Counted from the first letter of the stretch, positions 44,540 to 53,732 are shown. The stretch is 64,000 nucleotides of DNA from an uncultured Porphyromonas sp. (GCF_900541275.1 NZ_UQJH01000003.1:62001-126000); one strand, 5' to 3'. Made by a program: numbers and translations. Notes: generated by a model from the letters alone, not told the origin.

Positions 44540-45745
44540 ATGAGCAAGCTGACGCAATACATCGAGCTGACACTGGGAGAGCAGAGCAAGTTTGCCCTCC
44601 CGGGGCTGGGGACGTTCCGGATCGATCGTCTGCCGGCGCGCCTCGATAGGGCCAAGGGACTGATCTATCCTCCGACGAAGCAGGTACGCTTCAATCCCGG
44701 CAACGCCGCCGATGACGGCATCCTTCGCCGTCTCTATCTGACCGGAGACGGCACTCCTGAGGAGCAGGCACAGATCGCCGGCGAGCGTCTGCGTGCCGAC
44801 ATAGAGGAGATGGTCAAGGTGCTTGAGACAGGTGCCCCTGTGACGATCGGTCACTTGGGGATGCTGATCCGCGATCCATGGCAGAGTGGCAAGATCACCT
44901 TCCGCAACGATGGGGGCGCCCAAGGATTTGACCTGCCTGCTGTTACGCTGATGCTGAGGGACGGAGTAGGCACTGAGGGGATGGAGCAGGAGATCCGATC
45001 CGCCTCGCGAGAGCCGGTGACCCAGGAGAGCTATCCGGCTGAGCCTGCCGAAGGACCCTCAATCGCAGAGGCTCCATTCACGGTCACTTCGCCCGATCCT
45101 GATACAGAGGCAAGCTATTCGTCTGAGCCAATCAAGGAGACCTCCATACCGGAGGCACAGACACTGATGCCCCCGACTGAGCCTAGTCCGGAGCCGGTCG
45201 CTGAGCCCCCTTTGATACCCACCCCATCCCATCCGACCAGCGAGACTACCCCGCAGCACGAGCGACCGAGAGAGAGCAAGAGCAAGGCGCTACAGATCAT
45301 CATTGGTTGCCTCATAGGGCTGGTGGTCCTTGGCGGGATCATTTTCCTCATCACCCGAGGAGGCAAGCCCGCCCAACAGCCTCTGCCTACGCCTGCACCC
45401 ACGACACAGGAAGCCCCTGTAGTCAAGCCACAAGAGCCTGTTGCCAAGACCGTTACGCCGCAGCAAGAGACCTATAAGGGACTCCCGATCTATCGGCAGG
45501 GGGTGATCACCCCTCGGCACTACATCATCATCGCCAGCCTGATGACTGACAAGGAGATGGAGACTTACCTCAAGTCACACAAGATCCTCGAGACCTTCCC
45601 CGATGCAGGCATCCTGATGATGCGCAACGGGCAACGGAGGATCTTCTCCCACGTACTCAAGGACTCTGACCGTGCACTGGAGCAGATGAGGGAGGTACGG
45701 AAGGAGAGGGAGTATAGCCAGTCCTGGATCTATCTTGATAAATAA
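44540..45745 (+). CDS. HU-like domain plus SPOR domain membrane protein
   Basis: 401 residues. The N-terminal 120 residues resemble the Bacteroidota HU-CCDC81 double domain (LTQYIELTLGEQSKFALPG, GLGTFRI, then FNPGNAADDGILRR and APVTIGHLGML). A Pro/Glu/Ser/Thr-rich linker follows, then one transmembrane helix at about residues 251-269 and a C-terminal SPOR-like domain (HYIIIASLMTDKEMETYL). SPOR domains bind denuded peptidoglycan at division sites, so this may link a cytoplasmic HU-like domain to the septal wall. That link is inference from domain order. Confidence 0.82.
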   Translation: MSKLTQYIELTLGEQSKFALPGLGTFRIDRLPARLDRAKGLIYPPTKQVRFNPGNAADDGILRRLYLTGDGTPEEQAQIAGERLRADIEEMVKVLETGAPVTIGHLGMLIRDPWQSGKITFRNDGGAQGFDLPAVTLMLRDGVGTEGMEQEIRSASREPVTQESYPAEPAEGPSIAEAPFTVTSPDPDTEASYSSEPIKETSIPEAQTLMPPTEPSPEPVAEPPLIPTPSHPTSETTPQHERPRESKSKALQIIIGCLIGLVVLGGIIFLITRGGKPAQQPLPTPAPTTQEAPVVKPQEPVAKTVTPQQETYKGLPIYRQGVITPRHYIIIASLMTDKEMETYLKSHKILETFPDAGILMMRNGQRRIFSHVLKDSDRALEQMREVRKEREYSQSWIYLDK

Positions 45746-45754
45746 CTACTGCGT

Positions 45755-46144
45755 ATGAATAGGCAAGTATTAGCGACGATCGCCGTGATACTGGGTCTCC
45801 TCGGAGCGCTCTATTACATCTACGAGATGGTGACGGGGCCTGCACCATGGCACGACCACGTGTATATGGTGGCACTCTTTGCACTGATCTCCGTATTCAG
45901 CTATCCCAACGCCTGCTATGGTTCCTTCAACGAGGTTCACTCCGTCTACCTGCTTGACCGGGCGTGGCGCGAAGCAGCAGCCGGCTACATCGTCATCGGG
46001 GTGCTATTAGTGGTGAGTCTCATCCTCCACTGCACCCAGTCACTCGACTACCTCCGTCAGGAGCTGGGCTCGCTCATCGTCCTCGCCGCCTTTGCCGGCA
46101 GCACCTACTACCGCTACCGCAAGCAGCGCAAGCGCCTTCGGTAG
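45755..46144 (+). CDS. small multi-pass membrane protein
   Basis: 129 residues with about four hydrophobic segments (starting VLATIAVILGLLGALYYI) and a basic C-terminus (RYRKQRKRLR). Not recognised. It starts nine bases after the HU/SPOR gene and shares its terminator, so the two form an operon. Confidence 0.72.
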   Translation: MNRQVLATIAVILGLLGALYYIYEMVTGPAPWHDHVYMVALFALISVFSYPNACYGSFNEVHSVYLLDRAWREAAAGYIVIGVLLVVSLILHCTQSLDYLRQELGSLIVLAAFAGSTYYRYRKQRKRLR

Positions 46145-46155
46145 GTTGTTAAAAA

Positions 46156-46200
46156 AAAGAGAGCCCCCCGCAAGTCTCGTACTTGCGGGGGGCTCTCTTT
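46156..46200. terminator. strong bidirectional terminator
   Basis: Perfect 20-bp stem: 46156-46175 pairs with 46181-46200 around loop CTCGT, with A-rich and T-rich flanks. It lies between convergent genes and serves both. Confidence 0.92.
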
Positions 46201-46213
46201 GTATCCTCTAAGA

Positions 46214-47251
46214 TCAGAGGAAGCGACCCTTACTCAGATCATCTTCCGGCGCCTTGGCAGAGAAGCGCAGAAGATCCTCCAGTGCCTCCTGCTCCGTGAT
46301 GCCGGCAGCGTCACTCAGCTTCTTCACGAGGAGCTTCTCCTCAGGTCTTAGCTTGGAGAGGTCGTGAGTATCCGTCTCGATATACTCCCCGGTATTGGCA
46401 AAGACGATGAAGGGGATCCCCTTCAGATTAACATCCACCACATCTGTAGCTCGCTGCTTGCGCGTCATCCCGTAGAAGGGCGAAGGACGACCACCCTCAC
46501 CGCTAAACTTGCTGGATCTCGCATGGAGGAGTGTCAGCTGTAGCTCGAAGCGGCTCTCTGTCACAGGAAACTCCATAAAGCCCTTCAGCCCGATCGGATT
46601 GGAGATCCCGGTGTACTTTGCCCCGTCGTTTAGTGTCTTATCCCAAGGGTCAGTGTCGAAGTAGTAGTAATACATATAGCGATAATCACCGTCGGCAAAC
46701 TTCATATCAGGGTCACCAAACTTTGTGGGACGAATGTTGCGGGCGGTGAAGAAGAACTGGTGCCTCTTGTCCTCACCATTGGTGGCAAATTGCCCCGTAA
46801 TCTCCTTCCCCTCCTTGTCGTACATCTTGATGATGAGACCACACTGGCGATCAGAGAGGCCGGCATCCCTACTGGCGTAGAAGGACTGGTCCGTCCAGTC
46901 TCTCTTCGCCGGATCAATGATCGTAGAGAGGTCAGGAGACTTTACGCCCTCCTTACCACCATAGACGATGAAGCGGGCAACACCCTTCGGAGATATCTTC
47001 CACCCCTCACCGGGGACCTCCTCGAGGATCATCACCTGCTCGCTTGGAGTATACTTCACTCCCTCTCTATGTCCGGTAGCGTGCACCTTATTGCCGTGGA
47101 AGTGGCAGTCAAAGAGGATCAGCTCGATCTTCTTCGGGTCATCGTGGTTCTTATTCTGTACCTCGTCGACCGGAGTACTGGGCTTGCAGGCTGCGAGACC
47201 AAGGGTCAGGAGTAGCAGGGCTATGAGCGTAGTGTAGATAGTTTTCTTCAT
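46214..47251 (-). CDS. His-rich lipoprotein linked to a TonB receptor
   Basis: 345-residue surface or periplasmic lipoprotein (lipobox LGLAACK). Near the N-terminus of the mature part is a cluster of potential metal ligands, CHFHGNKVHATGHREG (Cys plus four His). It resembles a Bacteroidota lipoprotein family found beside TonB receptors, possibly for metal or metal-chelate capture. The rest contains no recognised catalytic motif. It starts four bases after the TonB receptor on the same strand, so they are one operon. The metal role is inference. Confidence 0.72.
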   Translation of the reverse strand: MKKTIYTTLIALLLLTLGLAACKPSTPVDEVQNKNHDDPKKIELILFDCHFHGNKVHATGHREGVKYTPSEQVMILEEVPGEGWKISPKGVARFIVYGGKEGVKSPDLSTIIDPAKRDWTDQSFYASRDAGLSDRQCGLIIKMYDKEGKEITGQFATNGEDKRHQFFFTARNIRPTKFGDPDMKFADGDYRYMYYYYFDTDPWDKTLNDGAKYTGISNPIGLKGFMEFPVTESRFELQLTLLHARSSKFSGEGGRPSPFYGMTRKQRATDVVDVNLKGIPFIVFANTGEYIETDTHDLSKLRPEEKLLVKKLSDAAGITEQEALEDLLRFSAKAPEDDLSKGRFL

Positions 47252-47255
47252 GATA

Positions 47256-49550
47256 TTAAAAGTGATAGGTCACGGCCAGTCGCACGTCCCTACCGAGATC
47301 GTGCGCATAGTACCGTGAGAGATTGGTGTATTCCTTGTATTCCGTATTCAGCAGGTTGGAGACGGAGAGCGCGATGCTGAGCGACTGCTCTCCGGTAAGC
47401 GGAATCATCGTTCCCGCCTCAAGGCCGAGGAGATGGTAGGCCGGCGGAGCGTACGGGATCAGATCCTGCTCGGGATCGAAGCGCCGTTGCTTGGCCACAT
47501 ACTTATGCGACAGCCCGATCGTGGTCTCCCTCCAGAGGGGGAGCTTCACATCAAGCGTCTGAGTTAGGCGAAATGGAGGGATGAAGGGGAGATACCGCCC
47601 GGTGGAGCGCTCGTTACCGAGGACGATACCCCCCAGTACCCGATACGAGATCCGGTCGGTGACCGACCAGCGGACCTCCGCATCCACCCCGCGGAGAAAG
47701 GCGGAGGTACTGCGGTAGCGGAAGAGGGGATAGGAACCGCTGAGGACAGAGAAGAAGTCTCCCGTCGGAGCCTTGTAGATATACCCGCCGATCCACTGCA
47801 GATACCCCTCGACCGATGCTCTAAGGGTGCTTGAGGAGTAGTCGATAGCGGCAATCCACTTTAGTGCCCTCTCGCTGCCCATAGTATCGTCCCCCTTGAG
47901 ATACAGTCCACCGGCAGCGTCCAGTCCCTCGCTCCAGAGCTCCGCCACGTGGGGCGCCCGCCAAGCGCTGCCGAGCTGCGTCGTCAGAGCGAGGGAGGGG
48001 AGGAGGTGATAGTGTGCCGCCGCCATGGCAGTGAGATTGAGATACCGCCGCTCGCCCCCGTAAGGTCGCGAGTAGAGGTCGATGCCCTCGGCATTGAGGT
48101 ACAGGGCGTCGATGCGACTGCCCGCCTCGAGAGCCAGCCGCTCGGTCTGGTACTTCTGCACCCCATAGAGCCCGCCGGAGAGACGGACGTAATTGGGTAT
48201 CAGAGGGACCACTCCCGTACCGGGCTGACTATAGTTGTTGCTGTAGGTGACCCCGCTCCCCACCTCGCTCGACCAAGGACCATAGCTTTTTGACCAGGTG
48301 AGGTCGCCCTGGGCATTGTCAAGCGTCAGGCTGACGCTCGGGATGGAGGAGCGGTCCATACGGCGGAAGTGGTACTCCCGCTGACGGTCACGCTGGTAGG
48401 CGAGACATAGGGCAAGGGTCCCCAAGCGGTCACTGCGATACTCGCCCCGGAGGCGGAGGTTGTGATGGATAGATCGGTGGCGGGGAAAGGCTATGGAGCG
48501 TGAGAAAGGGGACGTCTCCACCGGTCGCCCAAGCTTGATCCGCTCCCGCAGGAGATCCTCGCTGCCAAGCTGCGCACCGAAGTAGATCCCCTCATTGTGG
48601 TCGCTCAGGTTGTAGAAGAGCTCCACCAGCCCCCTCTCCCCTCTCCACCCGAGGCTGAGGTCGAGGTCTCCCGACCGAGCGCCGGTATTATTAAGGAGGT
48701 ACTTGGCGGTTGAGCGGTCCCCGGCGGTGGCATAGGCGGCCTGGATGCGGTAGGCGACAGAGGACAAGGGGCTGCCGGCAAGGGCGAAGTCGGCACCGAG
48801 GCTACGACCATTGGATCCATACTCTGTGCCTATGCGCCCGGAAGTCTGCTCACCATAGGGCAGCAGCGGGCTGTCGATGATGATCACCCCACCGAGGGCA
48901 TCGCTGCCGTAGCGAACCGACTCCGCCCCCTTGAGGACGGTGATCATGCCAGCATGCCCTGCGTGGAGCCGGGTGCCGAAGTCGACATTCCACTGCTGCG
49001 CCTCCTGACGCACGCCGTTTCGGATGATCAGGATCCTATTCCCCGAGAGACCGTGGATCACCGGCACCCCCTCGCCACTGCCGGTACTGATGCTGCTCAC
49101 CCCCTTGACCATCGTCAGCGCATCGGTCAGGTCTTGTCGGATCGTCCGGTGGAGGTCGTCGGAGGTGATCACATCCCCCACCATCGTCCGCGCCTTGGGT
49201 GTCCGCTGTGCCACCACCTCAACAGCGTCCAGCACTTCGCGAGCGGGACGCATATAAATAGTGGTATCCCTCAGACTCTCCACCGGGATTGAGAAGGGCT
49301 CATAGCCGACGAAGCTGCCGACGAGCCGATCCCCTCCTTGCCCGGCAACCGTTGGGACAAGCGCAAGACCGGCGCCATCAGTGAGACAGGTGTGACGACC
49401 CAGCCGGAGGATCACGCCCGGCAGGGGCTGTTTGTCCTCAGCATCGAGGACCGTGACCCGCCACGACTGAGCCGCCGCCGACAGGGTCAGTAGCGTGAGC
49501 AGTGTCCCCAAGAGGGTACACCTCACGCCGTCATATGGTATGTGTGTCAT
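47256..49550 (-). CDS. TonB-dependent outer-membrane receptor
   Basis: 764 residues with a signal peptide (ending SAAAQ), a CarboxypepD_reg-like domain (VTVLDAEDKQPLPGVIL), a plug domain (DALTMVKGVSSISTGSGEG, VIHGLSGNRILIIRNG, VLKGAESVRYGSDALGGVI) and a beta-barrel ending YHF. It is shorter than SusC-type transporters and resembles siderophore, heme or metal receptors. The operon order on this strand is the 103-residue protein, this receptor, then the His-rich lipoprotein. Substrate unknown; a metal complex is the best guess. Confidence 0.9.
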   Translation of the reverse strand: MTHIPYDGVRCTLLGTLLTLLTLSAAAQSWRVTVLDAEDKQPLPGVILRLGRHTCLTDGAGLALVPTVAGQGGDRLVGSFVGYEPFSIPVESLRDTTIYMRPAREVLDAVEVVAQRTPKARTMVGDVITSDDLHRTIRQDLTDALTMVKGVSSISTGSGEGVPVIHGLSGNRILIIRNGVRQEAQQWNVDFGTRLHAGHAGMITVLKGAESVRYGSDALGGVIIIDSPLLPYGEQTSGRIGTEYGSNGRSLGADFALAGSPLSSVAYRIQAAYATAGDRSTAKYLLNNTGARSGDLDLSLGWRGERGLVELFYNLSDHNEGIYFGAQLGSEDLLRERIKLGRPVETSPFSRSIAFPRHRSIHHNLRLRGEYRSDRLGTLALCLAYQRDRQREYHFRRMDRSSIPSVSLTLDNAQGDLTWSKSYGPWSSEVGSGVTYSNNYSQPGTGVVPLIPNYVRLSGGLYGVQKYQTERLALEAGSRIDALYLNAEGIDLYSRPYGGERRYLNLTAMAAAHYHLLPSLALTTQLGSAWRAPHVAELWSEGLDAAGGLYLKGDDTMGSERALKWIAAIDYSSSTLRASVEGYLQWIGGYIYKAPTGDFFSVLSGSYPLFRYRSTSAFLRGVDAEVRWSVTDRISYRVLGGIVLGNERSTGRYLPFIPPFRLTQTLDVKLPLWRETTIGLSHKYVAKQRRFDPEQDLIPYAPPAYHLLGLEAGTMIPLTGEQSLSIALSVSNLLNTEYKEYTNLSRYYAHDLGRDVRLAVTYHF

Positions 49551-49613
49551 TTGATTTCTCTCTATAGTACAACAGAGCCGACCGCTCAGGAGAGCGACCG
49601 ACGACAGGCGTTA

Positions 49614-49925
49614 CTATAGAGAGAAGGGAGGGGCACGAAGGGACGGAAGGTCAAGCGAGACAGAGTGTAGCACCGGAGTCGGAGCCACGGAGAGCTCTAC
49701 ACCGGGCATCCGAGGTCCAGTGACCTCAGGAGTCCCCTCACCCTCGTCAAAAGTCTCGGAGAGGAAGTGGAGGAAGAGACAGCCGGTGGCACTCGTCGCC
49801 GAGGTGTCGCAGAGACCGCTGACGTGATCAACCGACGAGAGGTGGACCGGAAGCGTCACCGCTACCGAGCCAAAGACAGCCAGCATCACGCCGGCCAGCA
49901 CCCTTATAAGCTGCTCCCTCTTCAT
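49614..49925 (-). CDS. small exported protein before the TonB receptor
   Basis: 103 residues with an N-terminal hydrophobic segment (LIRVLAGVMLAVFGSVAV). Two cysteines and three histidines lie in the first 60 residues after it. Not recognised. It is the first gene of the TonB operon, 63 bases before the receptor. Its promoter box ends only eight bases before the ATG, so the mRNA would have almost no leader; a downstream start at Met14 is possible. Confidence 0.6.
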   Translation of the reverse strand: MKREQLIRVLAGVMLAVFGSVAVTLPVHLSSVDHVSGLCDTSATSATGCLFLHFLSETFDEGEGTPEVTGPRMPGVELSVAPTPVLHSVSLDLPSLRAPPFSL

Positions 49926-49933
49926 ATCTTTGG

Positions 49934-49941
49934 CAAAGGTA
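49934..49941 (-). promoter_or_regulatory. -7 promoter box for the TonB operon
   Basis: TACCTTTG on the minus strand fits TAnnTTTG. It lies eight bases before the first ATG, which implies a leaderless or nearly leaderless transcript. Confidence 0.55.
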
Positions 49942-50084
49942 CGAAAAAAGGTAAGTAGAGTGCGACAATATCACATGGGTTGACAGGCAGAGACGCATTT
50001 GAGTAGCACAGAAGTCCACCAACTCATTATGAAGGGTGGGGAACGAAGCACCCCTTGCGGGTGCCCGTTTCCTAGCCACGAGGT

Positions 50085-50251
50085 CGAGGGGCGTGGCCCC
50101 GAAGACCCGTGGACCGGGCATCGCAAGTGATCGCGACCCCGCCAGGGTGTCGCACCGGTTGCCTGACTCCCTGGTAAGTGCGACACCCTGGCGGGGTCGT
50201 ATATCTTTCCCGAGCTCTTCTTTCCCGAAGTCTTCGGGGCTACGCCCCTCG
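50085..50251. repeat. large nested palindrome (possible MITE or REP element)
   Basis: Outer arms of 22 bases, 50085-50106 and 50230-50251, are complementary with one mismatch. Inner arms of 21 bases, 50134-50154 and 50179-50199, are perfectly complementary, separated by 24 bases. The whole 167-base unit is GC-rich and non-coding. Short open frames across it are mirror images of each other and are artefacts of the symmetry. Confidence 0.85.
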
Positions 50252-50468
50252 ACATTCGGGCTAAAGACCGGTGATCCCTCCGGGGCTTCGCCCCTGCGGG
50301 ATCGGCAGGCGTGTGCATTAGGAGAGGAATCTTCAACTGCAGATCTCTTCTGCATAGCGGTAAAAATCAAATGCGTCAGTCCTGAGCCCAAAAGTCGCAT
50401 CGCGCTCAATGTCCGAAGAAATGAGTAACTTTAGGTCGCAATCACAGAAGGGTTTACAAAAGATTGTC

Positions 50469-51275
50469 ATGAAAAAAGTAACATCATCACTCCTACTCCT
50501 TATGCTTCCGCTGCTTGTCGGGCTTTCCGGGTGTCTCCCCAAGCTCGACGAGACGGAGGAGGTCATCACGTGGGATCACTTTGCGACCGGCTTCATCGAG
50601 AAACCGACCTTTACAGCGGGGCAGGACTACGGCACAGGACTCCTCTATATCCTAAGCGCCAAGGAGGTGACGGGACAAAAAGTGAGGACCTTCAAGGACT
50701 GTGTCACGATCCTTGACGAGTCGCAGCGTCCTCGCGTTGCTAAGTATGCTGAGTCTTTCGGAGACAAGCTGGACAAGCCCTTTACCTACAAGGGACTGGT
50801 CCGTAACGGAGGAGCACCCGTACCGCTTCACTTCTACTATGCCACGCCGGTCTCCTCGATCGTCATCACCAGCGACATCGCCTGGAGCAAGAGCCTGCCG
50901 GCAGGGAGCGACTTGGCGAGCGAATTTGCCTACTTCACCGGCTGCTCCGACCTCTTTGCGAAGGAGCACAAGAAGTACTCCCCCAAGGAGCCACCCTCAG
51001 ACTTTCCGATCCAGAACGCCGCTTACAACGAGATCCTCCAGCGAAACTTTGCCAATCAGAGTAGCGTCACCGAGATGCTCTACGGCAAGCTGAGCGACCT
51101 TAACCTGACAGGTCTGGACTACGTCGGCATCTCTACGGTCTTTATGATCCTGGGGACGGACAATGCCGAGTACCGCAAGCCCCAGACGCTGACCGTGAAG
51201 ATGACCTTCCGCGACGGACAGACCGCCACCTCGGAATTGAAGCTCAATCAGTACGGCCGTGGCCCGTGGATGTGA
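50469..51275 (+). CDS. hypothetical lipoprotein
   Basis: 268 residues with a clear lipoprotein signal (LLVGLSGC). The mature protein has alternating polar/beta-like character without a recognised motif. The ATG at 50469 gives the signal peptide at the N-terminus; the open frame extends 20 codons further upstream without support. It lies between the large palindrome and trmD. Function unknown. Confidence 0.75.
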   Translation: MKKVTSSLLLLMLPLLVGLSGCLPKLDETEEVITWDHFATGFIEKPTFTAGQDYGTGLLYILSAKEVTGQKVRTFKDCVTILDESQRPRVAKYAESFGDKLDKPFTYKGLVRNGGAPVPLHFYYATPVSSIVITSDIAWSKSLPAGSDLASEFAYFTGCSDLFAKEHKKYSPKEPPSDFPIQNAAYNEILQRNFANQSSVTEMLYGKLSDLNLTGLDYVGISTVFMILGTDNAEYRKPQTLTVKMTFRDGQTATSELKLNQYGRGPWM

Positions 51276-51312
51276 GGACCGGTAGCAGCGGAGCTATGTG
51301 CCGGGGACTTGG

Positions 51313-51320
51313 TATCTTTG
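51313..51320 (+). promoter_or_regulatory. -7 promoter box abutting trmD
   Basis: TATCTTTG fits TAnnTTTG and ends five bases before the trmD ATG, so a transcript starting here would be leaderless. The -33 region is poor. Confidence 0.45.
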
Positions 51321-51324
51321 CGCT

Positions 51325-52023
51325 ATGAGAGTCGATATACTGACCGTACTGCCGGAGATGATCGAGCCCTTCATCGGCATGTCGATGCTTAAGAGGGCTC
51401 AGGAAAAGGGTCTCGCTGAGATCTTTGTCCATAACCTCCGTGACTATACCTCCAATAAGTGGCGCCGCGTGGATGACTATCCCTTCGGCGGTGCCGCCGG
51501 TATGGTGATGCAGATAGAGCCGGTGGAGCGCGCCATTGAGACGCTTCGGGCTGAGCGGACCTACGATGAGGTGATCTTCACCTCACCAGATGGGGATCTG
51601 CTCGACCAGCCGACTGCCAATAGCCTCTCCCTCAAGGAGAATATCATCATCCTCTGCGGGCACTACAAGGGCATCGACCAGCGCATCCGCGACCACCTGA
51701 TCACCCGCGAGATCAGCATCGGTGACTACGTCCTCACCGGAGGAGAGCTCCCCGCTGCCGTGATCGCTGACTCGATCATCCGCCTGATCCCGGGGGTGCT
51801 GGGCGACGAGGAGAGCGCACTCTCCGACTCCTTCCAGGACAACCTCCTCGCCCCGCCCATCTATACCCGTCCCGCCGACTGGCATGGGTGGAGGGTACCC
51901 GATGTACTTCTCTCCGGCAATGAGCGTCTCATACGCGAGTGGGAGTACGACCGGGCGGTAGAGCGGACGAAGCGGCTTCGCCCACAGCTCCTCGAAGGGG
52001 AAGGGTCCTCTCACAAGAATTAG
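51325..52023 (+). CDS. trmD: tRNA (guanine-N1)-methyltransferase
   Basis: SAM-dependent SPOUT (knotted) enzyme of 232 residues that makes m1G37 in tRNAs with G36 and so prevents frameshifting. Family features: MRVDILTVLPEMI, the WRRVDDYPFGGAAGMVMQ block, CGHYKGIDQRI, and the knot GDYVLTGGELPAAV. The C-terminal PIYTRPADWHGWRVPDVLLSG segment matches. The start is ATG 51325. Confidence 0.96.
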   Translation: MRVDILTVLPEMIEPFIGMSMLKRAQEKGLAEIFVHNLRDYTSNKWRRVDDYPFGGAAGMVMQIEPVERAIETLRAERTYDEVIFTSPDGDLLDQPTANSLSLKENIIILCGHYKGIDQRIRDHLITREISIGDYVLTGGELPAAVIADSIIRLIPGVLGDEESALSDSFQDNLLAPPIYTRPADWHGWRVPDVLLSGNERLIREWEYDRAVERTKRLRPQLLEGEGSSHKN

Positions 52024-52053
52024 TGCAATCACACACACTATACAGATCCCTAA

Positions 52054-53583
52054 ATGCTTGACAAAATCCTAATCTTAGACTTTGGCTCCCAGACGACTCA
52101 GCTCATCGCTCGCCGTGTGAGAGACCTCGGTGTCTACTGTGAGGTGGTGCCATACCGATCGATACCGGAGGACTTCTCCGGTATCAAGGGTGTCATCCTC
52201 AGCGGTAGCCCCTACTCCATCCACGATCCCCGATCCTTCCGGATCGACGTGCAGGCGCTGTTCGACCGGGGGCTCCCGATCTTGGCGATCTGCTACGGGG
52301 CCCAGCTGATCACCGGCGAACTGGGTGGCACTGTCGAGCAGACAGGGCTGCACGAGTATGGCCGCACCCATCTCTCCATAGGCAGCGAGGGGGCAAAGGA
52401 TCCGCTCCTCCGGGGACTCTCCGAGGGGACGACTGTCTGGATGTCCCACAGTGACTCGATCACCGTTCTGCCGGAGGGATTTGAGGTGCTGGCGACGACG
52501 GAGAATATCCCGATCGCCGTCTTCCGCAGCAAGACAGCTCCGGTCTGGGGCGTGCAGTTTCACCCCGAGGCGCACCACTCCGAGCAGGGGAGCCGCCTGC
52601 TGGATAACTTCATCGACATATGCGGGCTGGAGCACGACTGGACGCCTGCCTCCTTCATCGACACCACGGTGGCTGAGCTGAGGGAGCAGCTGGGAGAGGA
52701 CAAGGTGATCCTCGCCCTCAGTGGCGGGGTCGACTCGAGCGTCTGCGCCACCCTACTCCACCGCGCTATCGGTGACCGGCTCTACTGCATCTTCGTCAAC
52801 CACGGACTCCTCCGCAAGGGAGAGTTTGACGAAGTGATGTCCCTCTACAAGGGGCTGGGGCTGAATGTAAAGGGGATCGACGCCGTCGACTACTTCTACT
52901 CCCAGCTCGAGGGCGTCTCTGACCCGGAGCAGAAGCGGAAGATCATCGGCAAGGGCTTCATTGACGTCTTTGCCGCTGAGGCTCATAAGCTAAGGGAGGT
53001 GAAGTGGCTCGCCCAGGGGACGATCTACCCCGACGTGATCGAGTCGCTCTCCATTACCGGCACGACGATCAAGAGCCACCACAATGTGGGCGGTCTGCCT
53101 GAGGATCTGAAGTTTAGCCTCGTGGAGCCGCTCCGCAAGCTCTTCAAGGACGAGGTGCGCAAGGTGGGCGAGGAGCTCGGTATGCCGCACGACATGGTCT
53201 ATCGTCAGCCCTTCCCCGGTCCCGGTCTCGCCATCCGCATCCTCGGTGATATCACGCCTGAGAAGGTTCGGATCCTGCAGGAGGCGGACCACATCTTCAT
53301 CAGCCGACTCCGCGAGGCCGGTCTCTACGACGAGGTATGGCAGGCGGGAGCGATCCTCCTACCGGTTCACTCCGTCGGCGTGATGGGTGACGAGCGTACC
53401 TACGACCAGGTGATCGCACTCCGTGCTGTCACCTCCGTCGATGCGATGAGTGCCGACTGGGCGCACCTGCCCTACGACTTCCTCGCACGTGTGTCGAGTG
53501 AGATCATCAATACGGTGGACGGCGTCAATCGCTGCGTCTACGACATCTCCTCCAAGCCGCCATCCACGATCGAGTGGGAGTAA
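52054..53583 (+). CDS. guaA: GMP synthase (glutamine-hydrolysing)
   Basis: Cytosolic enzyme of 509 residues that aminates XMP to GMP. The N-terminal class I glutamine amidotransferase has the nucleophile Cys in LAICYGAQLI and the catalytic His in VQFHPEAHHS. The ATP pyrophosphatase P-loop is ALSGGVDSSV. The C-terminal dimerisation domain includes RQPFPGPGLAIRILG and ends DISSKPPSTIEWE. It starts 30 bases after trmD and is followed by a terminator. Confidence 0.97.
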   Translation: MLDKILILDFGSQTTQLIARRVRDLGVYCEVVPYRSIPEDFSGIKGVILSGSPYSIHDPRSFRIDVQALFDRGLPILAICYGAQLITGELGGTVEQTGLHEYGRTHLSIGSEGAKDPLLRGLSEGTTVWMSHSDSITVLPEGFEVLATTENIPIAVFRSKTAPVWGVQFHPEAHHSEQGSRLLDNFIDICGLEHDWTPASFIDTTVAELREQLGEDKVILALSGGVDSSVCATLLHRAIGDRLYCIFVNHGLLRKGEFDEVMSLYKGLGLNVKGIDAVDYFYSQLEGVSDPEQKRKIIGKGFIDVFAAEAHKLREVKWLAQGTIYPDVIESLSITGTTIKSHHNVGGLPEDLKFSLVEPLRKLFKDEVRKVGEELGMPHDMVYRQPFPGPGLAIRILGDITPEKVRILQEADHIFISRLREAGLYDEVWQAGAILLPVHSVGVMGDERTYDQVIALRAVTSVDAMSADWAHLPYDFLARVSSEIINTVDGVNRCVYDISSKPPSTIEWE

Positions 53584-53604
53584 TCACCCCGAGAGCATAA
53601 AGAG

Positions 53605-53641
53605 AAAGGACGCACGACCAAATGGCTGTGCGTCCTTTTTT
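53605..53641 (+). terminator. rho-independent terminator of guaA
   Basis: AAAGGACGCAC at 53605-53615 pairs perfectly with 53628-53638 and continues into a T run to 53641. Confidence 0.9.
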
Positions 53642-53698
53642 CACTTCTCCCCGAGGAGCTTCACCAGCTTGTGCGGAATCGAGGTGCTACAAGACAAG

Positions 53699-53728
53699 GT
53701 TGTTATATCTAAAAAAGTGCTACATTTG
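53699..53728 (+). promoter_or_regulatory. promoter of a non-coding leader
   Basis: GTTG at 53699-53702, then 18 bases, then TACATTTG at 53721-53728. It closely fits the Bacteroidota pattern. No gene follows before the hairpin at 54011. Confidence 0.6.
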
Positions 53729-53732
53729 TGGT

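Noticed and set aside
49971..50409. Open frames of 120-190 codons across the large palindrome
   Set aside because: Their sequences on both strands echo each other because of the inverted repeat, and no signal or domain is present.
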